Positions 8,130 to 16,713 are shown, counted from the stretch's first letter. The stretch: 64,000 bases of DNA from an uncultured Alistipes sp. (GCA_944321945.1 CALUNE010000001.1:1-64000), one strand, 5' to 3'. Program-made: numbers and translations. The notes: generated by a model from the sequence alone, not told the origin.

Positions 8130-9134
8130 TTATTGCAAAAAGAGGATTGCGACACTTCCGCCGAGCAGAAGCAGATAGAGGATGAGGTTTGGAAGTCGGT
8201 GGATACGAACCAGAAGGAACGGTACGATGACGGCCGACGGAACGGCCATGAAGGTGAGATCGGCCGTTGTCGAGACGGGGTTGAGTATCGTCGGGACGAG
8301 CAGAACGAGCAGTCCGATCTGGAAGATGAAGATGGCCCGGGGTTTGTTGCCCGTGGCGTAGCTGTCGCCCAGGAAATAGACCAGGGCGGCCAGATCGAGC
8401 AGAAGGATTGCCACGAGGGCCACGAGATGCTTCAGCGGAATGGATCGGACGGCATCCAGCGGTGAGCCGTGGAGAAAAGCATCTGATGCGAGTGTAAACG
8501 GCGTGAGGAAATCGCCTCCGGCCCCCCAGTTGACGTAGCAGAACGTGAGGATCGGCAGCAGCATACCCGCTATGGCGACGACCGCTTCGCGCAGGGTGCG
8601 GTGGAAGAGTACGACGGCCAGCAGGAGCATTCCGACGAGCGGCAGTGACGACGGGGCGGCCAGCGTCATGAGGCCGAGATAGAACGAGGCGCGGAAGATG
8701 GCGTCGAAACCGTATCCGTTGCAGAACGATCGGCTGTAGTTTCTGACGGCCAGGGCGAGGAGCGTTGTAGCGGTGAGGGTCGACAGCCCGTCCGAGCCGG
8801 TGAGCAGCCCGGCCACGAAGATCCCGAAGAGGGGGATTGCAAGGCAGGTCCCGGCCGAATAGAGGTTGTATCTGAGCGTGAGGCGTCCGAGGATCAGACC
8901 TGTGAAGAGTGTCAGGAAGCCCGCGATCCACTTTGCCCAGACGGGGTTTGCCGCCTGGAACCGGCACAGCAGCTCTTCGACCGAAGGGATGGCCAGCTCT
9001 CCGAAGGTCGGTATCGAGAGGTTTTCGGCCGTGCATGCGGTCGGGGCCGGGGCCTTCCACATCGTGAGGGCCGTGATTGCGGCGAGTGTCAGAAGGGCCG
9101 GAATCAGCGGCTGCCGTGCGATGTTGAGCTTCAT
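8130..9134 (-). CDS. Polytopic inner-membrane protein (DUF6427-like)
   Basis: A 334-residue protein with about nine or ten hydrophobic segments (for example WIAGFLTLFTGLILGRLTL, ALVAILLLDLAALVYFLG, FQIGLLVLLVPTIL). It is predicted to lie in the inner membrane. The layout resembles the uncharacterised Bacteroidota family DUF6427, but this is by memory of the pattern only. No catalytic or transport motif is visible. It is transcribed away from rnhB and no partner suggests a role. Confidence 0.75.
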   Translation of the reverse strand: MKLNIARQPLIPALLTLAAITALTMWKAPAPTACTAENLSIPTFGELAIPSVEELLCRFQAANPVWAKWIAGFLTLFTGLILGRLTLRYNLYSAGTCLAIPLFGIFVAGLLTGSDGLSTLTATTLLALAVRNYSRSFCNGYGFDAIFRASFYLGLMTLAAPSSLPLVGMLLLAVVLFHRTLREAVVAIAGMLLPILTFCYVNWGAGGDFLTPFTLASDAFLHGSPLDAVRSIPLKHLVALVAILLLDLAALVYFLGDSYATGNKPRAIFIFQIGLLVLLVPTILNPVSTTADLTFMAVPSAVIVPFLLVRIHRLPNLILYLLLLGGSVAILFLQ

Positions 9135-9184
9135 GTCGGAATCTTTTTCGGGGGTAAAATTAGCGAAAAAAGCTGAATATTGCG

Positions 9185-9192
9185 TAACTTTG
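9185..9192 (+). promoter_or_regulatory. -7 element of rnhB
   Basis: TAACTTTG on the plus strand, 64 bases upstream of the chosen rnhB start. The -33 region is not evident. Confidence 0.4.
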
Positions 9193-9256
9193 TTCGATTC
9201 GTTGCGAGACCCGTTTTCGGGTTTTTACGCCCGGTTTACGAGTGAGGACAGATGCC

Positions 9257-9856
9257 ATGTTGGAGAATCAGTATCAATACGAAAAACGGGAGGCCGGGTG
9301 TGATGAAGCCGGCCGGGGATGTCTTGCGGGTCCGGTCTTTGCTGCGGCCGTGATTTTGCCGCCCGATTTTCACGATCCGCTGCTGAACGATTCGAAGCAG
9401 ATGACCGCGCGCAACCGGGACAAACTGCGGGCCATTATCGAGCGGGAGGCGGTTGCATGGGCTGTCGAGGCGGTTTCGGCGGCGCGCATCGACGAGATCA
9501 ATATCCTGAATGCCTCGTTCGAAGGGATGTCGCTTGCCGTGGCACGGCTTGATCCTGCGCCGGAATTTCTGGCCATTGACGGCAATCGCTTCCGTACGCA
9601 TTTGTCGATCCCCTGGCATTGCATTGTCAAGGGCGACGGGAAATATGCGGACATAGCGGCGGCGTCGGTGCTGGCCAAGACCCATCGTGACGAGTACATG
9701 TGCCGCCTGGCCGAACAGTATCCGCAGTACGGTTGGTTGAAAAACAAGGGTTATCCGACGCGGGAACATCGTCTGGCGATCCGTCGGTACGGTCTGACAC
9801 CCCACCATCGCGTGACTTTCAACCACGAGATCGACCAGCTGGAATTGCCGTTCTGA
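9257..9856 (+). CDS. rnhB: Ribonuclease HII
   Basis: A 199-residue protein with GCDEAGRGCLAGPV (Asp16, Glu17 of the DEDD active site). AIDGNRF (about residue 110) and KGDGKYADIAAASVLAKTHRD (about 125-145) carry the other acidic residues and the KxDxxxxxIAAASILAK signature of RNase HII. It cleaves the RNA strand in RNA-DNA hybrids and excises misincorporated ribonucleotides. The ATG at 9257 was preferred over a GTG 15 bases upstream because homologues begin a few residues before the GCDEAGRG strand. Confidence 0.95.
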   Translation: MLENQYQYEKREAGCDEAGRGCLAGPVFAAAVILPPDFHDPLLNDSKQMTARNRDKLRAIIEREAVAWAVEAVSAARIDEINILNASFEGMSLAVARLDPAPEFLAIDGNRFRTHLSIPWHCIVKGDGKYADIAAASVLAKTHRDEYMCRLAEQYPQYGWLKNKGYPTREHRLAIRRYGLTPHHRVTFNHEIDQLELPF

Positions 9857-10277
9857 TCCATTTCCTTCGGCCTCTCTCACGTTTCCGGCCTTTCCCGAGC
9901 GATTCCTCTTGTGTCATGTTTTCGAAGGTTTCAGCCTCTCTTTGGGTGGTTTTCCGTAGGCTGCCGGGGTGGATTTGCCATCGTGCGCATTTTCGCCCGT
10001 TTCCGTTGACCGGTTTATCGTCTGTCCGGTTGGTGTGAACCGTCTTTGGTGAGAACCATTTCTCGTTTTGATGGCGGCTTGTTTTGATGGCAGCTTCCGG
10101 TTCTTCTTCCTCCTTCTGCTTGCCTGTTGCTCGTTAGCCGTCTTTCTGCCGACCCGGCCTTGTTGGTTTGCATCGGCTTTCTCCGATTGGGCCGTTCCAT
10201 GCCTGTTCCCGGCCTCCTTCTGCGAGTTTCGTCCCAACCTGTGGTTGTCCCGGATTCTTTTTGGGGAGATCCTGCAA
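9857..10277. other. Intergenic, no gene supported
   Basis: A 420-base gap between convergent rnhB and exbD. The plus strand is rich in pyrimidine tracts, which opens frames on both strands, but their translations are low-complexity (Arg/Lys/Gln-rich on minus, Phe/Cys/Leu-rich on plus) with no recognisable domain. Confidence 0.6.
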
Positions 10278-10315
10278 CAAAAAAAACGGCCCTCCGATCG
10301 GGAGAGCCGTTTTTC
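10278..10315. terminator. Bidirectional terminator between rnhB and exbD
   Basis: The stem ACGGC-CTCC/GGAG-GCCGT (10286-10310) has an A-run before it and TTTTT after it, so it can end transcription on both strands. Confidence 0.8.
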
Positions 10316-10332
10316 GAATGTTGTTCCGCCAA

Positions 10333-10812
10333 TTACTGGTACTGATATCCCAGCGTCTTCGAGGCCGCATAGGAGATCTTCAGGGCGTTGGCGCGACGAA
10401 GCTCCTGCTTGACGTCGGTGACGATACCCATCTTTGTGGCCTGGTCGGCCTTCAGGCAGATGGTCATCGAGGCACGATCGGCTTCGCTGAGCTTGTCTCG
10501 TTCCGCAGCGACGAAGTCCAGAATGTCGCGGGTGGATTTGTACGAATCGTTCAGCTGGATGCGGGGCGCGGTACCGAACTTTGCCTGCATCGTCAGCGAC
10601 GGGGGACCGATGTGGATGAAGCTGACGAGGGATTTCTTCTCGAGTTTCTGCACTTCGGTAGCCTCCGGAAGCTTGTATCTCACGAGCAGTTCCTGATCAC
10701 GCATGGTCGTGGAGACCATGAAGAAGAAGAGGATCATGAAGATCACGTCAGGAAGCGATGCCGTCGAGATTCCGGGCAAACTCTTGTTGCCCTTCTTTTT
10801 CATTACTGCCAT
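10333..10812 (-). CDS. exbD: ExbD/TolR biopolymer-transport protein
   Basis: A 159-residue protein: a short cytoplasmic Lys-rich start, one transmembrane helix (SLPDVIFMILFFFMVSTTM, about residues 19-37) that includes the ExbD aspartate in LPD, then a periplasmic domain. With ExbB it forms the proton-driven motor that powers TonB-dependent outer-membrane transport. It is the last gene of the four-gene operon, 3 bases after the other exbD. Its periplasmic part lacks the proline-rich linker of the paralogue. It probably serves TonB receptors in general, including the BtuB in this window. Confidence 0.9.
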   Translation of the reverse strand: MAVMKKKGNKSLPGISTASLPDVIFMILFFFMVSTTMRDQELLVRYKLPEATEVQKLEKKSLVSFIHIGPPSLTMQAKFGTAPRIQLNDSYKSTRDILDFVAAERDKLSEADRASMTICLKADQATKMGIVTDVKQELRRANALKISYAASKTLGYQYQ

Positions 10813-10815
10813 GGC

Positions 10816-11421
10816 TTACCTTTTAATATTACGTGGTTCTGCTTCCGAAATCTTCAGAGGCACTGCTTTTGAAACTGCATTTCGCTCATCCTCGGGCAGA
10901 TCGGCGTATTTGGCGCCGAACTTCCGGGTTGCGACTTCGTCACGCACCTCGTTGAAGGCGCGGGTGAGTTCGTTCTGCACCATGATGTACGACTGGTAGT
11001 TCGTATCACGGGTCGTTTGGAGCGAGATAACGCCCTCGCTGACCGGATAGACCCATTTGCCGCCATTGGCCAGTTCGATCTCCTTGTTGGTGCGCTCCGG
11101 CAGGTTGGGGTCGTCCATCGGGTTGACGATGAACTCCTTGGCCCGATCCTTGAGCTGACTCAGATCGATCGGTTCCTGTTTGCCGGAGGCTCCTGCCATG
11201 ATGTCGCCTCGACCGTTGATGAATACCAGGAAGAGGTTACGCTCTTTCACCTTGATCTCCTCCTGCTGTTGGTCCTCAGGAGGCATGGGCGGAAGCATAC
11301 GTGCGATACCGGTGTCGGTATTCATCGTGGTAGCGACCAGGAAGAAGATCAGCAACAGGAAGGCGATGTCGGCTTGGGATCCAGCATTGATGTCTGGAGT
11401 TTTTCTTTTGTCTATTGCCAT
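10816..11421 (-). CDS. exbD: ExbD/TolR family protein, larger paralogue
   Basis: A 201-residue protein beginning with the ExbD pattern TPDINAGSQADIAFLLLIFFLVATTM (given here as segments: the conserved Asp is in QADIAF, about residue 18). A Pro/Glu/Gln-rich linker (about residues 43-60) and a larger periplasmic domain follow. Two non-identical ExbD proteins behind one ExbB is the usual Bacteroidota arrangement and suggests a mixed motor complex. Its start lies 17 bases after the end of the membrane-protein gene upstream. Confidence 0.9.
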   Translation of the reverse strand: MAIDKRKTPDINAGSQADIAFLLLIFFLVATTMNTDTGIARMLPPMPPEDQQQEEIKVKERNLFLVFINGRGDIMAGASGKQEPIDLSQLKDRAKEFIVNPMDDPNLPERTNKEIELANGGKWVYPVSEGVISLQTTRDTNYQSYIMVQNELTRAFNEVRDEVATRKFGAKYADLPEDERNAVSKAVPLKISEAEPRNIKR

Positions 11422-11438
11422 TGCCTTTTCTGTTTCTA

Positions 11439-11858
11439 CTATTTGAATGCTCCCCAGATTTCGGTTACGACAGCCGTGATGAAGGCTGCGGCGAAAGCGA
11501 CATACGTGACGATGATGCTCGTTTCGGTGATGACGGTTTCAGGGTGTCCGAAGAATCCGTTGTTCTGAAGGTCTACGATATTGATCGTGTGGCTGGCCGA
11601 GTAGAAGTACGACACGCCGACGACAACGATGACCAGAGCCAGTGAGAGGATGGCTCCCTTGATGCCTGCGGGGTTCTGAATCATTCCGAAGATGGCGCAG
11701 AAGAGGGCGGCAGCGATGGCGAACACGAAGAGGAAGTACCCCCACATGAGGTTCACGCTGATCGCGGTTTCCGAGCCACCGGTGGCAATCGCGTAGACCA
11801 GGAGGACTATCGTGATGACCATCAGAACGCCCAGCAATATGTTCATTACTTTTTTCAT
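11439..11858 (-). CDS. Small membrane protein of the ExbB-ExbD operon
   Basis: A 139-residue protein with four hydrophobic helices (about residues 5-25, 38-62, 68-88, 112-134). No known catalytic motif is present. Such a protein commonly sits between exbB and the exbD pair in Bacteroidota, which suggests an accessory subunit of the proton-driven motor, but its function is not established. It begins 28 bases after exbB. Confidence 0.8.
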   Translation of the reverse strand: MKKVMNILLGVLMVITIVLLVYAIATGGSETAISVNLMWGYFLFVFAIAAALFCAIFGMIQNPAGIKGAILSLALVIVVVGVSYFYSASHTINIVDLQNNGFFGHPETVITETSIIVTYVAFAAAFITAVVTEIWGAFK

Positions 11859-11886
11859 GATTGCTTAAGACTTTTACTGCGTTCGA

Positions 11887-12639
11887 TTATTTCTTGTTGT
11901 AAGCCGTCAGGATATCCATCAGCGTGATGGAGGAATCCTCCATTGCGTTCACGAGCGAGTCGATCTTGGCAATGATGTAGTTGTAGAACAGCTGAAGAAT
12001 AACCGCAGCGATAAGACCCATGAGGGTCGTCAGAAGGGCGACCTTGATACCGCCTGCAACGAGCGTCGGGCTGATGTCACCGGCTGCCTGGATGGCGTCG
12101 AAGGCGTCGATCATGCCGACCACGGTACCCATAAATCCGAGCATCGGGCTCAGTGCGATGAACAGGCCGATCCACGAAAGACCCGACTCCATCTGGCCGG
12201 TCTGAACCGATCCGTACGATACGACGGCCTTTTCAACCGAGTCGAGGCCCTGGTCGTAGCGGTCGAGACCCTGGTAGTAGATCGAGGCGATCGGGCCGCG
12301 GGTATTGCGGCAAACCTCCTTGGCTGCTTCGATACCGCCGTTCTTGAGGGCTTCCTCGACGGCAGCGACGAGTTTCTTGGAGTTGATCGTCGAGAGCGAC
12401 AGGAAGAGGATACGCTCGATGGCGATTGCCAGACCGATCACCAAGCAGAGCAGGATCGGGAGCATCCAGCCCCAACCACCCTCGAGGAACTTCTGCATCA
12501 GCACGTGGTGCATGCTGTCGCCAGCGATCTGGGTTTCGGCAACAACCGTTTCGGCTGCGGCTGCGGCATCCTGCGCGTAAGCACTAACGGTACCCAGTAC
12601 GGACAGGGCAACCGACGGGATCAAAAAAAGTTTTTTCAT
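11887..12639 (-). CDS. exbB: MotA/TolQ/ExbB proton-channel protein
   Basis: A 250-residue protein with an N-terminal signal-like helix ending AYAQ, an Ala-rich stretch, and three membrane helices: WGWMLPILLCLVIGLAIAIER, WIGLFIALSPMLGFMGTVVGMI and the final helix carrying GIKVALLTTLMGLIAAVILQ. The GFMGTVVGM and ALLTTLMGLI segments line the ExbB/TolQ proton pathway. It is the first gene of exbB-(membrane protein)-exbD-exbD. Function: inner-membrane energy transduction to the outer membrane through TonB. Confidence 0.93.
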   Translation of the reverse strand: MKKLFLIPSVALSVLGTVSAYAQDAAAAAETVVAETQIAGDSMHHVLMQKFLEGGWGWMLPILLCLVIGLAIAIERILFLSLSTINSKKLVAAVEEALKNGGIEAAKEVCRNTRGPIASIYYQGLDRYDQGLDSVEKAVVSYGSVQTGQMESGLSWIGLFIALSPMLGFMGTVVGMIDAFDAIQAAGDISPTLVAGGIKVALLTTLMGLIAAVILQLFYNYIIAKIDSLVNAMEDSSITLMDILTAYNKK

Positions 12640-13035
12640 AGTTGTGTTTGATAAGATTAAATTTGATTAGTTGATTTTTATTTGTTTGTGTCTTTTTTTG
12701 AATTGGTTTCTTCGCTGGCGGCTTCGGTGTCGGGAGCGGGTCCGGGCCGGTTGGAGCCGGGGGGCCGTGCGGTGATCATCCTGCGATCCGGAGCGGTATT
12801 CGATGTTTTTTGCGGTTAAAATTTTACTAAAAACATATTTTTTTTCATTCCCGGGGCATTCGGAGCCTGTTTCGAGGGGGCCGGGAGGGCCTGCGGGAAC
12901 GGTTTTCACACATTCTTTCAAACCCCGGATGCGGGATCCTGGATTTGAGTAATTGTTTGTCAATCAACTGTTTTACAGCCTCCATGCCATGCGTTCGGGG
13001 GGTTTGACCCTGCGATACGGGCATATTAGCAGTGC
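12640..13035 (-). other. Long AT-rich leader before exbB, no gene
   Basis: About 400 bases between the promoter at 13066-13036 and the exbB ATG. The part next to exbB is AT-rich and contains no obvious Shine-Dalgarno. The open frames inside are low-complexity and unlikely to be genes. If the promoter is right this is an unusually long 5' leader. Confidence 0.45.
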
Positions 13036-13066
13036 GAAATATAGGAAAAAAAATCGTTTCGTGCAA
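13036..13066 (-). promoter_or_regulatory. Probable promoter of the exbB operon
   Basis: The minus strand carries TTG (13066-13064), 20 bases, then TATATTTC (13043-13036), one mismatch from TAnnTTTG. It lies directly after the end of ansA. Confidence 0.4.
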
Positions 13067-13070
13067 CGTC

Positions 13071-14099
13071 TCAAGCCGTAAATTCTCCGCGCAGAGGCCT
13101 GCGCAGCAGCTCGCGGGTTTGGGCATCCGGGAGCTCCAGTCCGAGGACATACATGAGTTTGGTGACGGCGGCTTCGCAGGTCATGTCGTAACCGCACAGA
13201 ACGCCGGTTTTCTGGAGGCTCAGGCCGGTTTCGTAGAGTCCCATGGAGACGCATCCCGCGCCGCACTGCGTGATGTTGAGCAGGATGATGCCGCGGTCGA
13301 CGGCCTCGCGCAGGACATGGATGAAGCGTTCCGACGTGGGGGCGTTTCCGGCGCCGTAGGTTTCGAGCACGACGGCCCGCAGACCGGGGGCGGCGAACAT
13401 CGCCTGAAGGATCTCCTCGCCCAGTCCGGGGAAGAGTTTGACCAGGGCGATGCCGCCCGAGAGCCGGGTGGCGATGCGCAGCTGGTCGGAGTAGACTTCG
13501 GGGCGGAGGATGGCCGGGCGGTTGTAGGCGATGTTGACGCCGACCTCGGCCAGCGGCGGATAGTTGTCCGACTGGAAGGCGCTCAGGGCTTCGGCGCTGC
13601 GTTTGGAGGTGCGGTTGGCGCGGAAGAGACGGTTCTGGAAGTAGAGCGACACTTCGGGGACGACGGGATGTCCGTCGATGCGGGCGCCGGCGATCTCGAT
13701 GGCCGTGATGAGGTTTTCGCGGCCGTCGGTGCGCAGGACGCCGATCGGGATCTGGCTGCCGGTGAAGACCACCGGTTTGGAGAGGTTCTCCAGCAGGAAG
13801 CTCAGGGCCGAGGCGGTGTAGGACATGGTGTCGGTGCCGTGCAGGACGACGAAGCCGTCGTAGCGGGCGTAGTTGTCGCGGATCAGTTCGGCCAGGGCGA
13901 TCCAGTGGGCGGGTTCGACGTTCGAGGAGTCGATCACCGGATCGACCGTATGGACATCGATGTCGACGTTCAGGCGCTTCAGGGAGGGGAACTCCTCGTA
14001 GATGCCGCTGAAGTCGAAGGGAACCAGCGCACCGGTGGCGGCATCGGTCTTCATGCCGATGGTTCCGCCCGTGTAGATAATCAGAATGGACGATCGCAT
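13071..14099 (-). CDS. ansA: Type I L-asparaginase
   Basis: A 342-residue protein with both asparaginase threonine signatures: IYTGGTIGM (residues 8-16, nucleophile Thr) and VVLHGTDTMSYTA (about residues 84-96, Thr-Asp pair). There is no signal peptide, so it is a cytoplasmic enzyme turning asparagine into aspartate and ammonia. The length matches type I enzymes. It is the last gene of the dprA-tatD-TIGR04076-ansA run, 22 bases after its neighbour. Aspartate could feed the AspA encoded at 46.7 kb. Confidence 0.94.
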   Translation of the reverse strand: MRSSILIIYTGGTIGMKTDAATGALVPFDFSGIYEEFPSLKRLNVDIDVHTVDPVIDSSNVEPAHWIALAELIRDNYARYDGFVVLHGTDTMSYTASALSFLLENLSKPVVFTGSQIPIGVLRTDGRENLITAIEIAGARIDGHPVVPEVSLYFQNRLFRANRTSKRSAEALSAFQSDNYPPLAEVGVNIAYNRPAILRPEVYSDQLRIATRLSGGIALVKLFPGLGEEILQAMFAAPGLRAVVLETYGAGNAPTSERFIHVLREAVDRGIILLNITQCGAGCVSMGLYETGLSLQKTGVLCGYDMTCEAAVTKLMYVLGLELPDAQTRELLRRPLRGEFTA

Positions 14100-14121
14100 A
14101 TACTCTTTTGAATTCTCATTT

Positions 14122-14472
14122 TCAATGTTTTCCGACGGTTTTGCTCTCCGGTTTTCCCTCCGGCGCCGCTTCGTCGAGAGCTTCGACCAGGAAGCTCACG
14201 GGGCGGAATCCGTCGTTGCATGAGAGCATGGCCGAGGCGGGGTTTTTCATCCACCCCTCGTAGAAGTCCGTAGCGCCGTGGGCCAGCGCCATGACGAAGG
14301 GCGAGAGGGTCTGCCAGGCGCTTTCGCACAACCCTTCGGGCCGCTGCCACCCGTCGCTGATGAAGACCTGTCCCTGCTGCAGATCGCAGGCGTGTTCGAT
14401 CGGGTTTTCGTAGCGGTCGATCAGATCCTGGTGGCAGACCTTGCGTACGACGGTGATTCGGATGCGTTTCAT
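14122..14472 (-). CDS. TIGR04076-like protein
   Basis: A 116-residue protein. The patterns KRIRITVVRKVCHQDLIDRY at the start, HACDLQQGQVFISDG...PEGLCESAW in the middle and LSCNDGFRPVSFLVE near the end agree with the TIGR04076 family, which has conserved cysteines and no known function. Cys13, Cys29, Cys49 and Cys84 (approximate positions) could bind a metal. Its start overlaps the tatD stop by 4 bases, so the two are translationally coupled. Confidence 0.7.
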   Translation of the reverse strand: MKRIRITVVRKVCHQDLIDRYENPIEHACDLQQGQVFISDGWQRPEGLCESAWQTLSPFVMALAHGATDFYEGWMKNPASAMLSCNDGFRPVSFLVEALDEAAPEGKPESKTVGKH

Positions 14473-15302
14473 ATTCGGTCGTGGAGGCAGGATTCAGTCT
14501 GCGAATCTTCGTTGTGGCCGAACATCCGTTCGGCATTGGCCGTCGTCGTGCGGGCCACCTCCTCCGGGGAGAGCCCCTTCAGTTCGGCCACCTTCTCACA
14601 AATGTAGCGCACGTAGGCCGATTCGTTGCGCCGGCCCCGGTGGGGAGCGGGGGTCAGATAGGGGCAGTCGGTCTCGAGGACCAGGTCGCACGGCTCCATG
14701 TCGCGGACCACCTCGGCGATGCGGCTCTTTTTGAAGGTCACCACGCCGCCGATTCCGAAGAGGAAGTCGCCGCACTCTTTCAGCGCGCGATAGGTTTCCA
14801 ATCCGTCCGAGAAGGCGTGGAAGACCCCCTTCACGCCCCGCCCGCGGAACGAGCGGATGAGATCGAGTGTCTCGGGCCACGCGTCGCGCGTATGGACGGC
14901 GATCGGAAGTCCGTACTGCAGCGAGAGTTCGATCTGGCGGGCGAAGACCTCGATCTGCTCCTTGCGGAAGTCGCGGCTCCAGTAGAGGTCGAGGCCGATC
15001 TCGCCCACGGCGCAGAAGCGGCCGATCCCTTCGGGCGGTGTTTCGAGGTAGTGTTCCACGAGTTGCAGTTCGCGCTTCCAGTCGGGGATGTCGTTCACCG
15101 ACGTGGGGTGCAGCCCCATCATCGGGGTGCAGCATTCGGGATGGCGGCGGCAGAGTTCGAAGAGCCGTTCGTGGCTCGTGGAGTCGATGGCCGGCAGCAG
15201 CAGTCGTCCGACCCCGGCCTCACGGGCCCGTTCCAGGGCCTCTTCGCGGTCCGGGTCGAAGGCTTCGTCGTAGAGGTGCGAATGGGTATCGATCAGATTC
15301 AT
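14469..15302 (-). CDS. tatD: TatD-family metal-dependent hydrolase
   Basis: A 277-residue protein beginning MNLIDTHSHLYD (metal ligands His7 and His9). GEIGLDLYW carries the catalytic Glu, AVHTRDAW and GVFHAFSDG the further metal-binding histidines, and LETDCPYL the Asp ligand. The family comprises deoxyribonucleases and D-aminoacyl-tRNA-type hydrolases of the amidohydrolase fold, located in the cytoplasm. It overlaps dprA by 4 bases and the TIGR04076-like gene by 4 bases. Confidence 0.93.
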   Translation of the reverse strand: MNLIDTHSHLYDEAFDPDREEALERAREAGVGRLLLPAIDSTSHERLFELCRRHPECCTPMMGLHPTSVNDIPDWKRELQLVEHYLETPPEGIGRFCAVGEIGLDLYWSRDFRKEQIEVFARQIELSLQYGLPIAVHTRDAWPETLDLIRSFRGRGVKGVFHAFSDGLETYRALKECGDFLFGIGGVVTFKKSRIAEVVRDMEPCDLVLETDCPYLTPAPHRGRRNESAYVRYICEKVAELKGLSPEEVARTTTANAERMFGHNEDSQTESCLHDRI

Positions 15303-16399
15303 AATTTCATGTAACGGTTTCCGGGGAGCTGGCGGATGGCACCCGAGAGTTCGAGCCCGATGAGCAGGACGGCCAGTTCGCCGGGATTCCGGCCGCTGGT
15401 TTCGGCCAGAGTCTCGAGCGATACCGGATCGCTCGATGTGAAGAGGGCCAGCAGGCGGGTTTCGTCGTCGGTCATCTCCGGGCAGGGGACCTGAGTTCGG
15501 AACCCTGCGGGATCCTCACCCAGATCCCACATCAGTTCGCGGATGACGTCGTCGGCGTTCATGACCAGTTGGGCCTTGCGGTTTCGGATCAGATGATTCG
15601 TGCCGGCCGATGTGAGGTCGGTAGCGCGCCCCGGAACGGCCATGACCGTGCGGTTGTAACCGTCGGCATAGTGGGCCGTGACGAGCGAACCGCCGCTGTC
15701 GGGCGATTCGACGACGATACAGCAGGCACTCAGGGCGGCGATGATGCGGTTGCGCGTGAGGTAGAGGTTTCCGTTCTGCCGGGACCGCGAGTGGAGCTCC
15801 GAGACCAGGGCGCCGCCATGGGCGAGGATGTCGCGGGCGACGGCGGTGTGTTGGGCGGGTGTAACGTCGGGCAGGGCGTTGGCCAGCACGGCAACGGTGG
15901 GAATTCGGGCGTCGAGAGCCGCACGATGGGCCGCCACATCGATGCCGAAGGCCAGTCCGCTGACAATGCAGAGCCCGGGGATTCGTTCGGCCAGTCCGCC
16001 GACCAGCCGGTTGCACATTGACTGTCCGTAGGGGGATGCGCGACGGGTTCCGACCATCGAGATGCAGCGCATCGAGAGGGCTTCGGTCTCGCCTTTCACG
16101 TAGATGACCGGGGGATAGTCGGGAATTTCGCGCAGCAGGGGCGGAAATTCGGCATCGGTCGATGCGATGATCCGGATATCGTGGCGGCGGCAGTATTCGA
16201 TCTCCTTTTCGGCGGCGGCAAAGGCCTGTTTCTGGAGGATGTTTCGGGCGATCTGCGGTCGGAGTTCGGCTTTTTCGATCAGTTCGTCGAGGGATGCGCT
16301 GAAGATGTTCCGCGCATTGCCGAATGTTTCGAGCAGATGCACGGCACCTTTTGCACCGATTCCGGGAGTCATCTGTAGGGCGATATCCTCGATGGTCAT
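15299..16399 (-). CDS. dprA: DNA-processing protein DprA (Smf)
   Basis: A 366-residue protein. The Rossmann-like core has MVGTRRASPYGQ, the DprA signature, with GLAFGIDVAAHRAALDARIPTVAVL continuing it (given in two parts: GLAFGIDVAAHRAAL, then IPTVAVL). The end matches the small winged-helix domain. The first 60 residues form a helix-hairpin-helix-like part (TPGIGAKGAVHLLE). DprA loads RecA onto incoming single-stranded DNA during transformation and is widespread even in species not known to be competent. The ATG at 16399 was chosen because the 45-residue extension to 16534 runs through AT-rich promoter-like sequence. Confidence 0.93.
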   Translation of the reverse strand: MTIEDIALQMTPGIGAKGAVHLLETFGNARNIFSASLDELIEKAELRPQIARNILQKQAFAAAEKEIEYCRRHDIRIIASTDAEFPPLLREIPDYPPVIYVKGETEALSMRCISMVGTRRASPYGQSMCNRLVGGLAERIPGLCIVSGLAFGIDVAAHRAALDARIPTVAVLANALPDVTPAQHTAVARDILAHGGALVSELHSRSRQNGNLYLTRNRIIAALSACCIVVESPDSGGSLVTAHYADGYNRTVMAVPGRATDLTSAGTNHLIRNRKAQLVMNADDVIRELMWDLGEDPAGFRTQVPCPEMTDDETRLLALFTSSDPVSLETLAETSGRNPGELAVLLIGLELSGAIRQLPGNRYMKL

Positions 16400-16489
16400 A
16401 TGCAGGGCCGAATTCCGGGAATAAAGGTAACTATTTTTGGGGGAATAACGATGGAAAGGGGATAAAATGGTTGAAAGTTGTCCGGATTT

Positions 16490-16520
16490 TTTGGAGGGAA
16501 CGGAAAAGTTTGTATATTTG
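16490..16520 (+). promoter_or_regulatory. Promoter of the tRNA-Cys transcript
   Basis: TTTG (16490-16493), 19 bases, then TATATTTG (16513-16520) is a complete Bacteroidota promoter. It is divergent from dprA. The start should lie near 16527. Confidence 0.7.
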
Positions 16521-16527
16521 CACTCCC

Positions 16528-16630
16528 GAAGCACCGAAATACCTTTGGAATAGAGAGAATGAGGGTTGCGAAAAAGGCGCCCGGATACAAAGGGAGGATA
16601 AGAAGGTTGGGTTTGAAGAATAGGTGCTTC
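16528..16630 (+). other. Structured leader ahead of tRNA-Cys
   Basis: The first bases after the predicted start, GAAGCACC (16528-16535), are exactly complementary to GGTGCTTC (16623-16630), 12 bases before the tRNA. The 87 bases between are purine-rich and contain an ATG frame (from 16559) that runs into the tRNA. It may be a folded precursor segment or a separate small RNA. It lacks the conserved apical loop of SRP RNA. Confidence 0.4.
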
Positions 16631-16642
16631 AAAGGGGGTAAT

Positions 16643-16713
16643 GGTCTGATGGCCGAGTGGCTAGGCAAAGGTCTGCAAAACCTTGTACAGCGGTTCGAGT
16701 CCGCTTCAGACCT
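16643..16713 (+). tRNA. tRNA-Cys (anticodon GCA)
   Basis: A 71-base cloverleaf. The acceptor stem is GGTCTGA (16643-16649) with TCAGACC (16706-16712) and discriminator T. The D-arm is GCCGAGTGGCTAGGC, the anticodon stem AAGGT/ACCTT encloses loop CTGCAAA with anticodon GCA, and the T-arm contains GGTTCGAGTCC. CCA is not encoded. The genomic island is integrated in its 3' end, and the last 15 bases are duplicated at 31330. Confidence 0.95.

Noticed and set aside
9914..10412. Overlapping open frames on both strands between rnhB and exbD
   Set aside because: Low-complexity translations, no start context, and they run through a terminator or into exbD.
12667..12963. A 98-codon frame in the exbB leader
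   Set aside because: Composition is Arg/Asn/Pro-rich and the frame has no plausible ribosome-binding context.
16528..16642. SRP (4.5S) RNA upstream of tRNA-Cys
   Set aside because: The size fits, but the conserved SRP apical loop and its GGAA/AGCA motifs are absent.
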